A stretch of DNA of 47,265 bases. Origin: Dehalococcoidia bacterium. GTDB taxonomy: Bacteria > Chloroflexota > Dehalococcoidia > SM23-28-2 > WHTN01. Location: the NCBI GenBank assembly GCA_009377715.1, contig WHTN01000010.1, positions 1 through 47,265 on the forward strand. Direction: 5' to 3'. Made by a program: the position numbers and the translations under genes. The notes below the pieces were generated by a model. That model was given only the letters and a program-made list of their open reading frames with translations. It was not told the origin of the DNA and did not search any database. How positions within the stretch are numbered: the stretch's first letter is position 1; each line of letters begins with the position of its first letter. Below, piece after piece: positions 14,595 to 25,820 of this stretch.

Positions 14595-16178
14595 TTAAGG
14601 GTTGCGGTGTAAACCGGGAAGGAAGGACTGATGGTCCGGTTCCCAAAGGAACGTGTGGAGGGTCTCGAAGGGACTGATGACGCCGTCTCTATCCCGAGCG
14701 CGCACGTGAAACGTGTAGTGGCCGGGGCTCGGTATGTAGAAAGCGGCATTGGCGCCTTTGGCAAATTCACTCCACTCAGGCCTGCGTTCTTCCGTATAGC
14801 CGTGTAGATAGACAATCTCGGGCGATCCGGGTATCGGTTGCCATCCCTCTAAATAGTGGGAGAACTCAAGGTCGGCAAGAGGGGTCGTGTTATCGGCGCC
14901 CCTCCAGCCGAAGCTTACGGCAAAGTCGCCCGGCGCCGAGCTATTCGTCATCCTTATGCCATGGGCTGTGGGCGCAGCCCCATTGACCAGCCGTTCCAAC
15001 AGCGTCTTGCGGATCGACGGCAACAAAGCGTATACGCGCGCTCCCGGACATTCGGTTGAGCCGACGTCGCGGTGGCCGGGCACGTTGTACAAGCCGCGCG
15101 TCCATTCACTGCTGGAGCGCAAAAAGTCCGACACGGCGTTGGGCTGGATACTGTGGCGGCGGCATTCGAATTCGGCATAGGTGAGAAGAGCGTTGTACAT
15201 GTTCTCAGGGAGGTCGAACTCCTGGAAGTTGCCGATCAGCGAGACTCCGGCCGTGCTGTAGTTGTGGCTTGTGGCGTGGCCGGCGGCTACATCCTCGCTC
15301 AGGATCTCTCGATGCCACTGCGGATCGTACTGGTTGCCCTCACGCCCGTAGCGCCCCTCATAGATCTGGCCGTCGTTGCCGATAAGCGCGTTGTAGCCGA
15401 TATCGCCCCAGCCAAGCGTCCGCGCGTGATAGGCGTAGACCGCACGCACCTCGGCGGCCGGGTCGCCGTAGTCATTTGTGGTTGCGGTGTGATGCACGAC
15501 GACTTTCTTGACAGGCACATACATACGCCTCCACGCTTCCTGGCCGTCGTTGCCCAGACGCAGGCGCTCGTCGGCGCCCCACTGCTCGCGTGTGATGACT
15601 GCCGGGCGTTGCACGGCGGTGAGGGCCGGGCTGGCTTCGAGCGCTTGCGTTTCCAAGCGCGGAAGCTGTGGGCCGTCGGCCGAGTTGATGAAAACAACGC
15701 CTACTCTCGGAGCGGACGAGCCGCCGGGTAACGAGACCCTGTACTGCACGTACGAATGGCGGTCGGCGCTTGCTAAGTTGCTAAAGACCTCGCCGCGCGG
15801 GTTTTCGTCGTGATCTGCTTCGACCTGGAGATCATGCCAGTCAGACCACTGCTGGCCGTCGAGCGACGTTCGCAATTCGAACGCCGGCTCAGGTTCTTGA
15901 TGCGACCAACGTAGAGCTACGTAGGTAAAAGGGAAGCTGGAGACTACTTCGGGCGAAGTGAAGGTCTCACCGCCCGATCCGAGACTAAAGGGCGCGATTT
16001 GGGGACTGTCGACTTCGCTAATGAGGACTTCGATTATGGGCGGGAGGTCTGGTGTTTGAGCTTCGGTGGTCGTCAGCCGCCTGCCTAGCAGCACGATAAC
16101 ACTGCCGCCGGCGGCGAATACGCCGGCATCCCTTAAGAACTTGCGACGGCTTAGCTTCCTCCCCTTGCCCCAACCCAT
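14595..16178 (-). CDS. Tat-exported N-acetylmuramoyl-L-alanine amidase (PGRP domain)
   Basis: A cell-wall hydrolase of 527 residues. From ATG 16178 the N-terminus is a twin-arginine signal (KLSRRKFLRDAGVFAAGG followed by a hydrophobic run), so it is exported folded. About residues 40-170 form a beta-rich domain (FTYVALRWSHQEPEPAFELR, LDGQQWSDW). The PGRP/amidase_2 domain follows: VITREQWGAD, VVVHHTAT, GDIGYNALIGNDGQIYEGR, NYSTAGVSLIGNF and VPGHRDVGSTECPG. These give the two zinc His and the Cys/His ligand set. The C-terminus is a fibronectin-like domain. The frame extends to 16295, but that part lacks a signal. It is read in the same direction as corA. Confidence 0.92.
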   Translation of the reverse strand: MGWGKGRKLSRRKFLRDAGVFAAGGSVIVLLGRRLTTTEAQTPDLPPIIEVLISEVDSPQIAPFSLGSGGETFTSPEVVSSFPFTYVALRWSHQEPEPAFELRTSLDGQQWSDWHDLQVEADHDENPRGEVFSNLASADRHSYVQYRVSLPGGSSAPRVGVVFINSADGPQLPRLETQALEASPALTAVQRPAVITREQWGADERLRLGNDGQEAWRRMYVPVKKVVVHHTATTNDYGDPAAEVRAVYAYHARTLGWGDIGYNALIGNDGQIYEGRYGREGNQYDPQWHREILSEDVAAGHATSHNYSTAGVSLIGNFQEFDLPENMYNALLTYAEFECRRHSIQPNAVSDFLRSSSEWTRGLYNVPGHRDVGSTECPGARVYALLPSIRKTLLERLVNGAAPTAHGIRMTNSSAPGDFAVSFGWRGADNTTPLADLEFSHYLEGWQPIPGSPEIVYLHGYTEERRPEWSEFAKGANAAFYIPSPGHYTFHVRARDRDGVISPFETLHTFLWEPDHQSFLPGLHRNP

Positions 16179-16204
16179 ACAAAGCTGATTATATAACAAA
16201 CCGG

Positions 16205-17143
16205 CTAAAACCAGCCGCGGCGTCTTAGATAAAAAGCGATGCCTGCACCAACGGCAACCATTAGCCCTATGGCGAACGCGTAACCGTATTGCCATTCTAA
16301 TTCCGGCATGTTCTCGAAATTCATGCTGTATACGCCGGCAATTACGGCGATGGACATAAGTATTATGGATGCGGACGTTAGTACTTTCAGGATTTGATTT
16401 AACTCATTCGAGGCGAGCGATAAGGAGACCTGGAGGTTGCTGAGAAGCTCGCGCTGGAGTGTCAGCGACTCATTGAGCCGCAGCAAGTGGTCATGGATGT
16501 CCGTGAAGTAAGCGGCCAACTCCGGATGACGCACGAGCCGCTCGCTCCGCAATATGTGGTCGACTACGTCTCGTTCGGGGGCGATCACGCGACTCATGGT
16601 AAGCAAGTCCCGCCGTACCTCTACTAGCTCCCGTGGCAGGTCCCGTTTAGCTGTGTCGAAAAGCTTCTCCTCCAATCCCTCTACAACCTCGCTCAGCGCT
16701 TCGACTGTCGGAAAATAGTCATCGACTACCGCGTCTAGCAGAGCGTACAGAAGGTAAATAGGGCTGGCGTCCTTAGCTAAATGCGAGTGGCTTTCCCAGC
16801 GGCGGCGCGCCTCTTCTATATCGGGTAGCGGTCCCTTGTGCGACGACACAAGGTAGTCGCTGCCGACAAAGATGTCTAACTCGGTAGTTTTTATATCCTC
16901 GTCTTCGTAACGAGCGGTATATGTAACCACGAACTCATAGTCTTCGTAGGCGTCTACTTTCGGCCGTTGATTCACTCGGAGAGCATCTTCGATGGAAAGC
17001 GGGTGCCAGCCGAAGCGCGCGGCTAGCTCATTCATCTCCTCTGGGGTCGGGTCCTGCGCATCGATCCAGAGGATCTCTGTGGCTGTGCCAATCGCAGTCG
17101 GTGGCACAGTATCAGTGGGCGATGGCGAAAGAACTTTTAGCAT
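16205..17143 (-). CDS. corA: CorA-family divalent cation transporter, SMN variant
   Basis: A 312-residue CorA-type channel: an acidic cytoplasmic N-terminal domain (ILWIDAQDPTPEEM, WHPLSIEDAL), a long helix, and two C-terminal membrane helices ending in KRR-like LRRRGWF. The loop motif that selects hydrated Mg2+ is normally GMN. Here the sequence is GVYSMNFENMPEL, so residue 273 is Ser instead of Gly. The rest of the signature (MNF..MPEL) is intact. The start overlaps the end of the lipoprotein gene by 7 bases, indicating co-transcription with ligA and the lipoprotein. Confidence 0.9.
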   Translation of the reverse strand: MLKVLSPSPTDTVPPTAIGTATEILWIDAQDPTPEEMNELAARFGWHPLSIEDALRVNQRPKVDAYEDYEFVVTYTARYEDEDIKTTELDIFVGSDYLVSSHKGPLPDIEEARRRWESHSHLAKDASPIYLLYALLDAVVDDYFPTVEALSEVVEGLEEKLFDTAKRDLPRELVEVRRDLLTMSRVIAPERDVVDHILRSERLVRHPELAAYFTDIHDHLLRLNESLTLQRELLSNLQVSLSLASNELNQILKVLTSASIILMSIAVIAGVYSMNFENMPELEWQYGYAFAIGLMVAVGAGIAFYLRRRGWF

Positions 17144-17543
17144 TTACTACTGTCCATCGACTCGATCCACACGCGCCAGCGGCCATCGCTCTTGATAAGA
17201 TTGGCCGTTTCCCGAATGGGCACGTCGCCATCGGCACGGGCGATCTCGATAGTGGCTTCGTTGCCTGCCACCGACACTGATACTATTTCAAGATTTTCGA
17301 TTTTGAAGCCGCGGCTAGGTAAGTCTCTTTCCAGGGCTTCTGCTGTAGGTTCAGTGCCGAAAGTGTTGACGGTTATAAGCTGGGCAAGCTTATTAAAGTC
17401 CTGGTTGTTGACGGCATCGACCGTCTCAAGGAGAGTATCGCGGACGTCTTCCTCCGTATTACTGCTTCGCCACAGGCGAGGGTTAGGATCGTGAGCGCTG
17501 TGCCTAATAGGACAGCAAAGCAAAACGTACTTCTGCCGGCCAT
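17137..17543 (-). pseudogene. lipoprotein with NTF2-like domain, one-base frameshift after the signal
   Basis: From ATG 17543 the first frame encodes a textbook lipoprotein signal: MAGRSTF, a hydrophobic core, then lipobox LTLAC followed by GE. A second frame then gives SNTEEDVRDTLLETVDAVNN and a domain resembling small NTF2-like/nuclear-transport-fold proteins, ending RVWIESMDSSKC. The two are joined by a one-base loss at about 17476-17482. A TTG at 17550 opens the second frame throughout, but its N-terminus is then meaningless. With one base restored the protein is about 135 residues, anchored outside the membrane. It starts 3 bases after ligA. The function is unknown. Confidence 0.6.
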
Positions 17544-17546
17544 CGA

Positions 17547-19586
<2,040 letters not shown>

Positions 19587-19588
19587 TC

Positions 19589-19594
19589 AGTATA
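19589..19594 (-). promoter_or_regulatory. -10 box of ligA
   Basis: On the minus strand TGCTATACT forms an extended -10 just upstream of ligA, divergent from hisH. Confidence 0.55.
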
Positions 19595-19638
19595 GCAGAG
19601 CGCGCCTTTGTCTCGAAGAAGTTTCGTGATCCGGCATA

Positions 19639-19647
19639 TGCTAAAAT
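19639..19647 (+). promoter_or_regulatory. extended -10 of hisH, probably leaderless transcript
   Basis: TGCTAAAAT ends at 19647. The GTG start codon is at 19654, where transcription would begin, so the mRNA would have almost no leader. Confidence 0.5.
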
Positions 19648-19653
19648 GGCGCT

Positions 19654-20274
19654 GTGAAATTAGCCATTATCGACTACGGCGCAGGCAACCTCTTGAACGT
19701 AGCGCGCGCCGTTCAGCACATCGGCTACGAGCCGTTGATCACGTCATCGCCGGATGACGTGATCAACGCGGACGTTGTGATCCTGCCGGGCGTCGGCGCG
19801 ACCGCCGATACGGTCGCCACCCTTCGCCGTAAAGGGCTCGATATGGCCATCGCTGGGTCCGTTTCGTCGGGCAGACCGTTCATGGGCGTATGCGTCGGCC
19901 TTCAGGTCCTTTTCGAGACGAGCGATGAAGGTGGAGAGCACGATTGCCTCGGCATCCTGCCCGGCCGCGTGCGCAAGCTGCCTGGTGGGCAGAAGGTGCC
20001 GCATATCGGCTGGAACCAGCTGCGGCAAGTCCGCCCTCACCCAATCCTCACCGACATCGACGACGGCACCAACTTCTACTTCGTGCACAGCTACTACGCG
20101 GACGCCGCCGACCGCTCTCTGGTCGTGGCGGAGGTCGATTATGGGGTCGCCTTCCCGGCCGTTATAGCCAAAGATAACGTCGTGGCGACACAGTTTCACC
20201 CCGAAAAGAGCGGCCAGACCGGCCTTCGTATCTATGGAAACTTCTTGCGCTCAGCCGCCACTTCTCGAGTCTGA
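19654..20274 (+). CDS. hisH: imidazole glycerol phosphate synthase, glutamine amidotransferase subunit
   Basis: HisH (206 residues) releases ammonia from glutamine for HisF. It has IIDYGAGNL at the N-terminus, the oxyanion strand PGVGA, nucleophile C80 in GVCVGLQ, VPHIGWNQ, NFYFVHSYY, and the catalytic His of TQFHPEKSG. Start is GTG, with no ribosome site, immediately after a -10 box. hisA, hisF and hisI follow on the same strand but are separated by other genes and a repeat. Confidence 0.97.
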   Translation: MKLAIIDYGAGNLLNVARAVQHIGYEPLITSSPDDVINADVVILPGVGATADTVATLRRKGLDMAIAGSVSSGRPFMGVCVGLQVLFETSDEGGEHDCLGILPGRVRKLPGGQKVPHIGWNQLRQVRPHPILTDIDDGTNFYFVHSYYADAADRSLVVAEVDYGVAFPAVIAKDNVVATQFHPEKSGQTGLRIYGNFLRSAATSRV

Positions 20275-20281
20275 ACTCTCC

Positions 20282-20418
20282 GTCATTGCGAGGCCGCTGT
20301 AGGCGGCCGAAGCAATCTCAGTCCCGATAGACGGAAGCCAAATCAAGCCGGCGTTTAGAACGGGCAGAGATTGCTTCGCGGAGTTTATCCTGAGCCTGCC
20401 GAAAGGGCTCGCAATGAC
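20282..20418. repeat. GTCATTGCGAG-bounded repeat, copy 2
   Basis: GTCATTGCGAG at 20282-20292 and CTCGCAATGAC at 20408-20418 bound 137 bases. Internal GGCCGCTGTAGGCGGCC and AGATTGCTTCGCGGAGTTTA arms are shared with the other copies. It lies between hisH and hisA. Confidence 0.85.
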
Positions 20419-20473
20419 CTGGTGCAGATTGGAGGGCTGGAATAGATCCCCCTGTCGTGGCATGCTGTATTAC

Positions 20474-21202
20474 ATGGAACTGATCCCCGCCATTGACATC
20501 CGCGGTGGACGCGGCGTCCGCCTATACCAGGGCGACTACGACCGCGAGACGATCTTCGCCGACGATCCCGCGGAAGTGGCAGCGCGCTTTCAGGACGCAG
20601 GCGCTACGCGCCTCCATGTAGTGGATCTCGACGGCGCGCGCGAGGGGTGGCCCGTAAACGGCGATGCGATTACGCGCATTCTTCAGACGGTTACCGTGCT
20701 GATCGAGGTCGGAGGCGGCCTGCGGAACGTGTCGGACGTCGAGGCCACCCTCAGCGCCGGCGCCGACGCGGTCGTCCTGGGAACCGCTGCCGTCAAGGAT
20801 AGGGACTTCCTTGCCCAAGCGCTCGGCAAGTTTCCGGGTCAGATCATCGTCGGCATCGACGCTCGTGATGGGCTGGTTGCTGTCGAAGGCTGGCGACAAA
20901 CTTCGCAGATGTACTTCGTCGAACTAGCTCAGGAGATCGCTAAGATGGGCATAGAGCGCTTTATCTATACCGACATACTAAGTGACGGCACGCTCGATGA
21001 ACCGAACTTCACGGCTATCGCCGAGCTTATCGATTTTTTGCCGACGGCGGAGATCATCGCGTCCGGAGGCGTATCGCGATTTGATCACATAATGCGTCTC
21101 AGGGATCTCGGCGCGTCCGGGGCGATAGTCGGTCGGGCCGTGTACACCGGCGACATCGATCTGAAGCAAGCGCTAAGCGAATTAGCGAAACTTCCCTCGT
21201 GA
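20474..21202 (+). CDS. hisA: phosphoribosylformimino-AICAR-phosphate isomerase
   Basis: HisA (about 242 residues) is the fourth-step isomerase of histidine synthesis, with a TIM barrel. It has LIPAIDIRGGRGVRL with the N-terminal catalytic Asp, LHVVDLDGA, VGGGLRN, GIDARDG with the second Asp region, YTDI, and SGGV for the phosphate site. I chose ATG 20474 (MELIPAID), the standard start. An in-frame ATG at 20462 would add four residues, and the upstream extension is a repeat. The stop overlaps the GTG of the AlkD-like gene. Confidence 0.96.
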   Translation: MELIPAIDIRGGRGVRLYQGDYDRETIFADDPAEVAARFQDAGATRLHVVDLDGAREGWPVNGDAITRILQTVTVLIEVGGGLRNVSDVEATLSAGADAVVLGTAAVKDRDFLAQALGKFPGQIIVGIDARDGLVAVEGWRQTSQMYFVELAQEIAKMGIERFIYTDILSDGTLDEPNFTAIAELIDFLPTAEIIASGGVSRFDHIMRLRDLGASGAIVGRAVYTGDIDLKQALSELAKLPS

Positions 21203-21885
21203 AGACCCAAGAAGTAATCGAACGGCTGCAGGCGCTTGCCAGCCCAGCTAATCTCGAAGGCATGGTGCGCTACGGCATTTCGGTCGAGAACGCGCTGGGC
21301 ATATCGCATCCCCCGCTGAAGAGCCTGGCGCGCGAGATCGGCCGCGATCACTACCTGGCCCAAGAGCTGTGGGCTACCAGCGTTAAGGAAGCGCGTCACC
21401 TTGCGAGTCTGCTCGAAGACCCGAAGCGGGTGACTGAGGAGTAGATGGAACGCTGGGCTTCCGACTTCAACTCTTGGGACATCTGCGACGATTGTTGCGG
21501 CCTCTTCGCCCGTACACCGTTCGCATATCAGAAAGCTTTGGAGTGGAGCGAACGCGAGGAGGAATTCGTCAAGCGGGCCGCTTTCTCGCTGATAGCCCGC
21601 CTCGCGATGAAGTCCTCTAGGACGTCTGATGAACAGCTCGAATCGTTCCTGCCAGTCATCGTTAGAGAATCTACCGACGATAGGAACATGGTCCGCAAGG
21701 CCGTCAACTGGGCGCTGCGCCAGATCGGTAAGCGCCACGCCAGGCTAAACGCCAAGGCCATCGAAACCGCCCGCCAAATCAAAGCGCTTGATTCTCGCAG
21801 CGCCCGCTGGATCGCCTCCGACGCGCTGCGTGAACTGACCGGCGAGGCCGTCCAGGTGCGTCTGCAGAGGCGCGTCAAAGTTTAG
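21199..21885 (+). pseudogene. AlkD-like DNA alkylation repair protein, interrupted by TAG
   Basis: A HEAT-like repeat protein of about 228 residues of the AlkD/DNA_alkylation family, which removes alkylated bases. The first 81 residues (VIERLQALASPANLEGMVRYG, PLKSLAREIG, ARHLASLLEDP) end at TAG 21442-21444 after VTEE. The same frame continues with MERWASDFNSWDICDDCC and the conserved WALRQIGKR. Relatives have Gln at the stop position, so CAG to TAG explains it. An ATG directly follows the stop, so the second part might be restarted, but half a HEAT solenoid is unlikely to work. It starts by GTGA overlap with hisA. Confidence 0.8.
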
Positions 21886-21887
21886 CA

Positions 21888-22616
21888 ATGGTCTGGGCAA
21901 TCGCTATCGCTACGACTTTCGTAGGAGGCGTAAGCATGGGCATCACCGGCTTCGGCTTCAACCTGCTGGTGATACCCATCCTGGCCTTAACCTGGGACGT
22001 CAAAGCGGCCATCGCGGCCGGCATGCTCTTGGGCCTGATGTCAAATGTTCCGCTCTTGATCCAAGTGCGTTCGCATATCCAATTCAGGTCCGTGTTAATC
22101 CTGCTCATCGGCACTGCCGTCGGCACACCGGTCGGCCTGGCGATGCTTATCCTGATCGACGCCAATGCTCTCAAGCTCTGGGTCGGCGCAGTCGTTATCG
22201 TAATGGCGGTCCTTTTCGCCATCGCGCCGCACCTGCGCTTCCGCACGGAGAGCACCCGGGCCGGCCTCGGCGCGGGGCTGATGGGTGGCGTGCTTGGCGG
22301 AAGCACGGGCATAAACGGCCCGCCTATCGTGTTCTACCTGATGGGCCGGGAAGGCGGCATCGAGGACTTCCGCGGCACGATCATGGCGTACTTCATCCCC
22401 GCGGGCGCTATGACGCTAATCGGGCTGGCCGTGGCTGGCAGGATCACCGGCGAGGTGCTCGTTGTCGTCGCTCTCAGCCTGCCCGCTCTGTTTCTCGGCC
22501 TCCTTATCGGCACGAAAGTGCGACGGCGTTTACAGCCGGAGGCTTTCCGCAGCGTTGTCTTGGGCACGCTGGTCCTCACCAGTCTTGCTATCATCGTGTC
22601 GGTTGTGGCCGGTTAG
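21888..22616 (+). CDS. TauE/SafE-family membrane transporter, copy 1
   Basis: A 242-residue membrane protein with about eight hydrophobic segments: VGGVSMGITGFGFNLLVIPIL near the start and LMGGVLGGSTGINGPPIVFYL in the middle. These are the two internal repeats of TauE/SafE sulfite or organosulfonate exporters. The start is ATG 21888, two bases after the AlkD-like stop. It is followed after two bases by a paralogue of equal length with the same layout, so the two are tandem duplicates and may form a complex. The substrate is not known. Confidence 0.9.
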   Translation: MVWAIAIATTFVGGVSMGITGFGFNLLVIPILALTWDVKAAIAAGMLLGLMSNVPLLIQVRSHIQFRSVLILLIGTAVGTPVGLAMLILIDANALKLWVGAVVIVMAVLFAIAPHLRFRTESTRAGLGAGLMGGVLGGSTGINGPPIVFYLMGREGGIEDFRGTIMAYFIPAGAMTLIGLAVAGRITGEVLVVVALSLPALFLGLLIGTKVRRRLQPEAFRSVVLGTLVLTSLAIIVSVVAG

Positions 22617-22618
22617 AA

Positions 22619-23347
22619 GTGGTCTGGATAATCGCCATCGCCGCCGTTTTCCTTGGCGGCGTTTGCCAGGGGCTAACCGGTTTCGGTTTCGGCCTGATCG
22701 TTGTGCCGATATTGGCGCTAGTCTGGGATGTGAAAGGCGCTGTCGTCCTCGGCATGCTTCTGGGAATGGTCTCGACGATTCCGCCGCTTTTCGAAGTGCG
22801 ATCGCAGGTGCGCTTCCGGCCGGTCTTCGCGCTCCTTGCAGGCACAGCCGTCGGCACGCCCCTCGGCGTCATCATGCTTGTCCTCGTTGACGCCGACACG
22901 CTCAAGCTCTGGGTGGCCTCCGTCGTTGTCTGCCTAGCCCTCGTTTTCTCCTTTACCCAGCGCCTACGCCTTCGCAGCCAAGCCCTAGGCACAGCGCTCG
23001 GCATCGGCACGATAAGCGGCGTGCTGCGTGGGAGCACCAGCATGGGAGGGCCGCCGATCGCCTTCTACCTTCTGGGCCGCGAAGAAGGTACGGAGCAGTT
23101 TCGCACGACCTTCCTCGCGTATCTTTTGCCAGCGACGGCGATGGCCCTTACGGGCTTTTTCGTCGCCGGCAAGGTGACTCCGGAAGTGGTCGCCGTTTCC
23201 GCGGTTAGCCTGCCAAGCCTCTTCATCGGGCTGCGGGTGGGCGCTCGTGCCCGCCACGGGCTCCAGCCGAGCGCCTTTCAAGCCGTCGTGCTAGCCATCC
23301 TCGTCATGACCAGCGGCGCGGCTATAGCCTCGGTAGTGGTGGGCTAG
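22619..23347 (+). CDS. TauE/SafE-family membrane transporter, copy 2
   Basis: Paralogue of the preceding gene (242 residues). It has LGGVCQGLTGFGFGLIVVPIL and GVLRGSTSMGGPPIAFYLLGREEG at matching places, and starts at GTG. Sequence between the pair has diverged clearly, so the duplication is not recent. It lies between hisA and hisF on the same strand. Confidence 0.9.
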   Translation: MVWIIAIAAVFLGGVCQGLTGFGFGLIVVPILALVWDVKGAVVLGMLLGMVSTIPPLFEVRSQVRFRPVFALLAGTAVGTPLGVIMLVLVDADTLKLWVASVVVCLALVFSFTQRLRLRSQALGTALGIGTISGVLRGSTSMGGPPIAFYLLGREEGTEQFRTTFLAYLLPATAMALTGFFVAGKVTPEVVAVSAVSLPSLFIGLRVGARARHGLQPSAFQAVVLAILVMTSGAAIASVVVG

Positions 23348-23359
23348 ATTCGGCCGTAA

Positions 23360-23365
23360 TAGAAT
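23360..23365 (+). promoter_or_regulatory. -10 box of hisF
   Basis: TAGAAT ends 9 bases before the ATG at 23375, leaving almost no leader. Confidence 0.4.
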
Positions 23366-23374
23366 GATATAGCC

Positions 23375-24133
23375 ATGCTTACCAAGCGCATTATCCCTTG
23401 CTTCGACGTCAATTGCGGCCGTGTGGTCAAAGGCGTGTCATTCGTCGGGTTGCGGGACGCCGGCGATCCAGTCGAACTCGCCGCCGCCTACGAGACGCAG
23501 GGTGCCGACGAACTGGTTTTCCTTGACATAACCGCTTCGCACGAACGGCGCGATACCGTCACTGATATGGCGAAGCGTGTCGCCGAGCAGGTGTTTGTCC
23601 CTTTTACGATAGGCGGTGGCATCCGCAACGTCGACGATGTCCGGCGCATGCTTGAGTCGGGCGCCGATAAGGTCTCCTTGAATACCGCGGCTGTCGAAAA
23701 TCCCGATTTGCTTTCCAAAGGCGCTGAACGCTTCGGCGCTCAGTGCCTTGTCTTGGCACTAGATGCCAAACGTGTTGCCCCTGGACGCTGGGAGGTCTAT
23801 ACCTATGGTGGCCGCCAGCCCACCGGCTTGGACGCCATCGAATGGGCGAAGCGCGGTGTCGAACTCGGCGCGGGCGAATTGCTCGTGACGAGCATGGACG
23901 CCGACGGCCATCAGACCGGATACGATGTCGATCTGCTACGCGCCATCAGCGAGGTCGTACCGGTGCCCGTCATTGCTTCCGGCGGCGCGGGTGGGCCGGA
24001 GCACATGTACGACGCCATCGTCGATGGCAAGGCGGATGCAGTGCTAGCCGCCAGCATCTTCCACTACGGCACGTACACGGTACGTCAGGTTAAGGACTAT
24101 CTCGCCGGCCGCGGCCTGCCGATGCGAGTTTAG
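23375..24133 (+). CDS. hisF: imidazole glycerol phosphate synthase, cyclase subunit
   Basis: HisF (252 residues) closes the imidazole ring using ammonia from HisH. The N-terminal [17 protein letters not shown] carries the catalytic Asp. [46 protein letters not shown] with the second catalytic Asp, and ASGGAG all follow family order. Length is normal. Confidence 0.98.
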   Translation: MLTKRIIPCFDVNCGRVVKGVSFVGLRDAGDPVELAAAYETQGADELVFLDITASHERRDTVTDMAKRVAEQVFVPFTIGGGIRNVDDVRRMLESGADKVSLNTAAVENPDLLSKGAERFGAQCLVLALDAKRVAPGRWEVYTYGGRQPTGLDAIEWAKRGVELGAGELLVTSMDADGHQTGYDVDLLRAISEVVPVPVIASGGAGGPEHMYDAIVDGKADAVLAASIFHYGTYTVRQVKDYLAGRGLPMRV

Positions 24134-24148
24134 CGAGAGGACAACGAT

Positions 24149-24475
24149 ATGCTCGATTACAAAGACAACGGCCTTATTCCCGCCATCATCCAAGACGCCG
24201 ACAACGGCGACGTCCTGATGCTCGGCTACATGAACGAGGAGTCGATACAGCGCACGTTGGAGTCGGGCCAGGTGTGGTTCTACAGCCGTAGCCGCCAGGA
24301 GTTGTGGCACAAAGGCGCGACCAGCGGCAACTTCCTCAACTTGCGCGAGATAAGCGTGGATTGCGACGCCGATGCGCTGCTCGTGAAGGTCGATCCGGTC
24401 GGGCCGGTCTGCCACACCGGCAACCGCAGCTGCTTCTACCGCCCGCTCTCTGAACTCGCGGAAGCGATGCCTTAG
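24149..24475 (+). CDS. hisI: phosphoribosyl-AMP cyclohydrolase
   Basis: HisI (108 residues) opens the adenine ring of phosphoribosyl-AMP. It has [36 protein letters not shown] with the metal-binding Asp set, and CHTGNRSCF with the zinc Cys. The fused HisE pyrophosphatase domain is absent, so this is the single-domain form. It starts 15 bases after hisF with GAGAGGA upstream. Confidence 0.96.
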   Translation: MLDYKDNGLIPAIIQDADNGDVLMLGYMNEESIQRTLESGQVWFYSRSRQELWHKGATSGNFLNLREISVDCDADALLVKVDPVGPVCHTGNRSCFYRPLSELAEAMP

Positions 24476-24521
24476 CCCTTCAGGCCCCGCGTCCGCGGGA
24501 GGCATGTTATACTGATCTCTT

Positions 24522-24611
24522 GGAGGGGTGTCTGAGTGGTTGAAAGAGCCGCTCTCGAAAAGCGGTGTGCGCGTCAGTGCACCGTGGGTTCGAATCCCAC
24601 CCCCTCCGCCA
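24522..24611 (+). tRNA. tRNA-Ser(CGA)
   Basis: A class II tRNA with a long variable arm. The acceptor GGAGGGG pairs with CCCCTCC, anticodon loop CTCGAAA gives CGA, the T arm is GTGGGTTCGAATCCCAC, and CCA is encoded. TATACT at about 24509-24514 upstream can serve as its -10. Confidence 0.95.
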
Positions 24612-24740
24612 TCAAATACCGAAAGTAGCAGTAAGCGACGATCTTCCGCTTCTTTCCGAGCACGTACTCTATCAATTGCTAACGGTTGCTAACAACCCTT
24701 TCTGGATTTGGACAGCGGATTTTTAGCTAGGAGGTTCGAA

Positions 24741-25157
24741 ATGCGGTTTATGGTCATAGTAAAAGGTGATGAAAAGTACGAGGCAGGCGCTATGCCCACC
24801 GAGCAAGAGCTAGCAGACATGGGCAAATTCAACGAGGAGCTGGCCAACGCCGGCAAGATGCTTGCGGGTGAAGGGCTGCACCCGACCTCGAAGGCCGCCC
24901 GCATCACGTACTCGGGGGACCATCGCACGGTTATCGATGGACCGTTCGCAGGCGCCAAAGAGCTCATCGCCGGTTTCTGGATAATCCAGGCCGACTCCTT
25001 GCAGGAGGCTGTCGACTTGATGAAGCGTGCGCCGTTCCGCGAGGGCGACGTCGACATCCGCCAGGTGTTCGAAGCTGACGACTTCGGCGACGCGTTCACG
25101 CCAGAGCTGAGGGAGCAAGAGGAGCGCATACGCAGGCAGGCAGAGGGCCGTCAGTAG
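24741..25157 (+). CDS. YCII/DGPF-domain protein
   Basis: A 138-residue dimeric alpha/beta-barrel-like protein of the YCII-related family. It begins MRFMVIVKGDEKYEAG, has the TVIDGPFAGAKELIAGFWII signature (DGPF) and SLQEAVDLMKRAP, and ends in an acidic-basic tail. In many genomes such proteins accompany ECF sigma factors, but none is here. GGAGG lies 7 bases upstream of the ATG. It lies between tRNA-Ser(CGA) and a tRNA fragment, in what could be a former insertion site. Confidence 0.88.
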   Translation: MRFMVIVKGDEKYEAGAMPTEQELADMGKFNEELANAGKMLAGEGLHPTSKAARITYSGDHRTVIDGPFAGAKELIAGFWIIQADSLQEAVDLMKRAPFREGDVDIRQVFEADDFGDAFTPELREQEERIRRQAEGRQ

Positions 25158-25225
25158 GACCCAGGCGCGGGCTCCCCGGGATAGTCATCGGCGTTGGTAA
25201 GCCTTGTACCCCTGCATATAACCTG

Positions 25226-25788
25226 ATGAGTAGTGTCCAGTCGTTCTGGGCGCGAAGCAAACTTATTCGCTCTGGTGTGATCGCAGGTAGTGCGGCCGGT
25301 CTTGTCATCGGCGGTATTGGTAGCCGCCTGATCATGCGAGTGGTTGCGCTCGTCGATGAGTCGAAAAGGGGGAGGCTGACAGATTCCGGAGCGACTGTTG
25401 GTCAGTTCACGCTGGAAGGAACATTAACCCTATTATTACTTTGCACCATTGTAGGCGCATTCGGAGGTATTGCTTATCTGCTGCTTCGTCGGTGGATACC
25501 TTCGTTCGCACCTCGAGGAATCACTTTCGGCGCGGGGCTTTTCATTCTGCCCGGTATGCTCGTTTTCAATGAAGCCAACCCCGATTTCCAAGTTTTTACG
25601 CCTGTCCTGCTTTTCTTGTCCTTTTCATTGCTGTCTTTCTGCTATACGGGGTGACGGTCGCAAAGCTTGCCGATCAACTGTTGCCTAACGCCTCCAAGGC
25701 TCTAAAAGTTGGACGTCGGGCAATGGCGATAGGGTGTATTATCATCATCGCAATCGTTGGTTTCACCCTGGCAGTTGCGGAGGCATAA
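25226..25788 (+). pseudogene. conserved membrane protein with a frameshift
   Basis: The first frame gives about 135 residues with ARSKLIRSGVIAGSAAGLVI, SRLIMRVVAL, LEGTLTLLLLCTIVGAFGG and AYLLLRRWIP. This family of unknown function is common in Actinomycetota and Chloroflexota. The frame breaks near 25615-25640. The next frame continues FLLYGVTVAKLADQLLPN and a last membrane helix (AIGCIIIIAIVGFTLAVAEA) to a TAA at 25786-25788. One base change of length restores a protein of about 187 residues. Confidence 0.6.
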
Positions 25789-25820
25789 AGGAACATGAGG
25801 GCAGTTGTCTCGCAGCGGAT

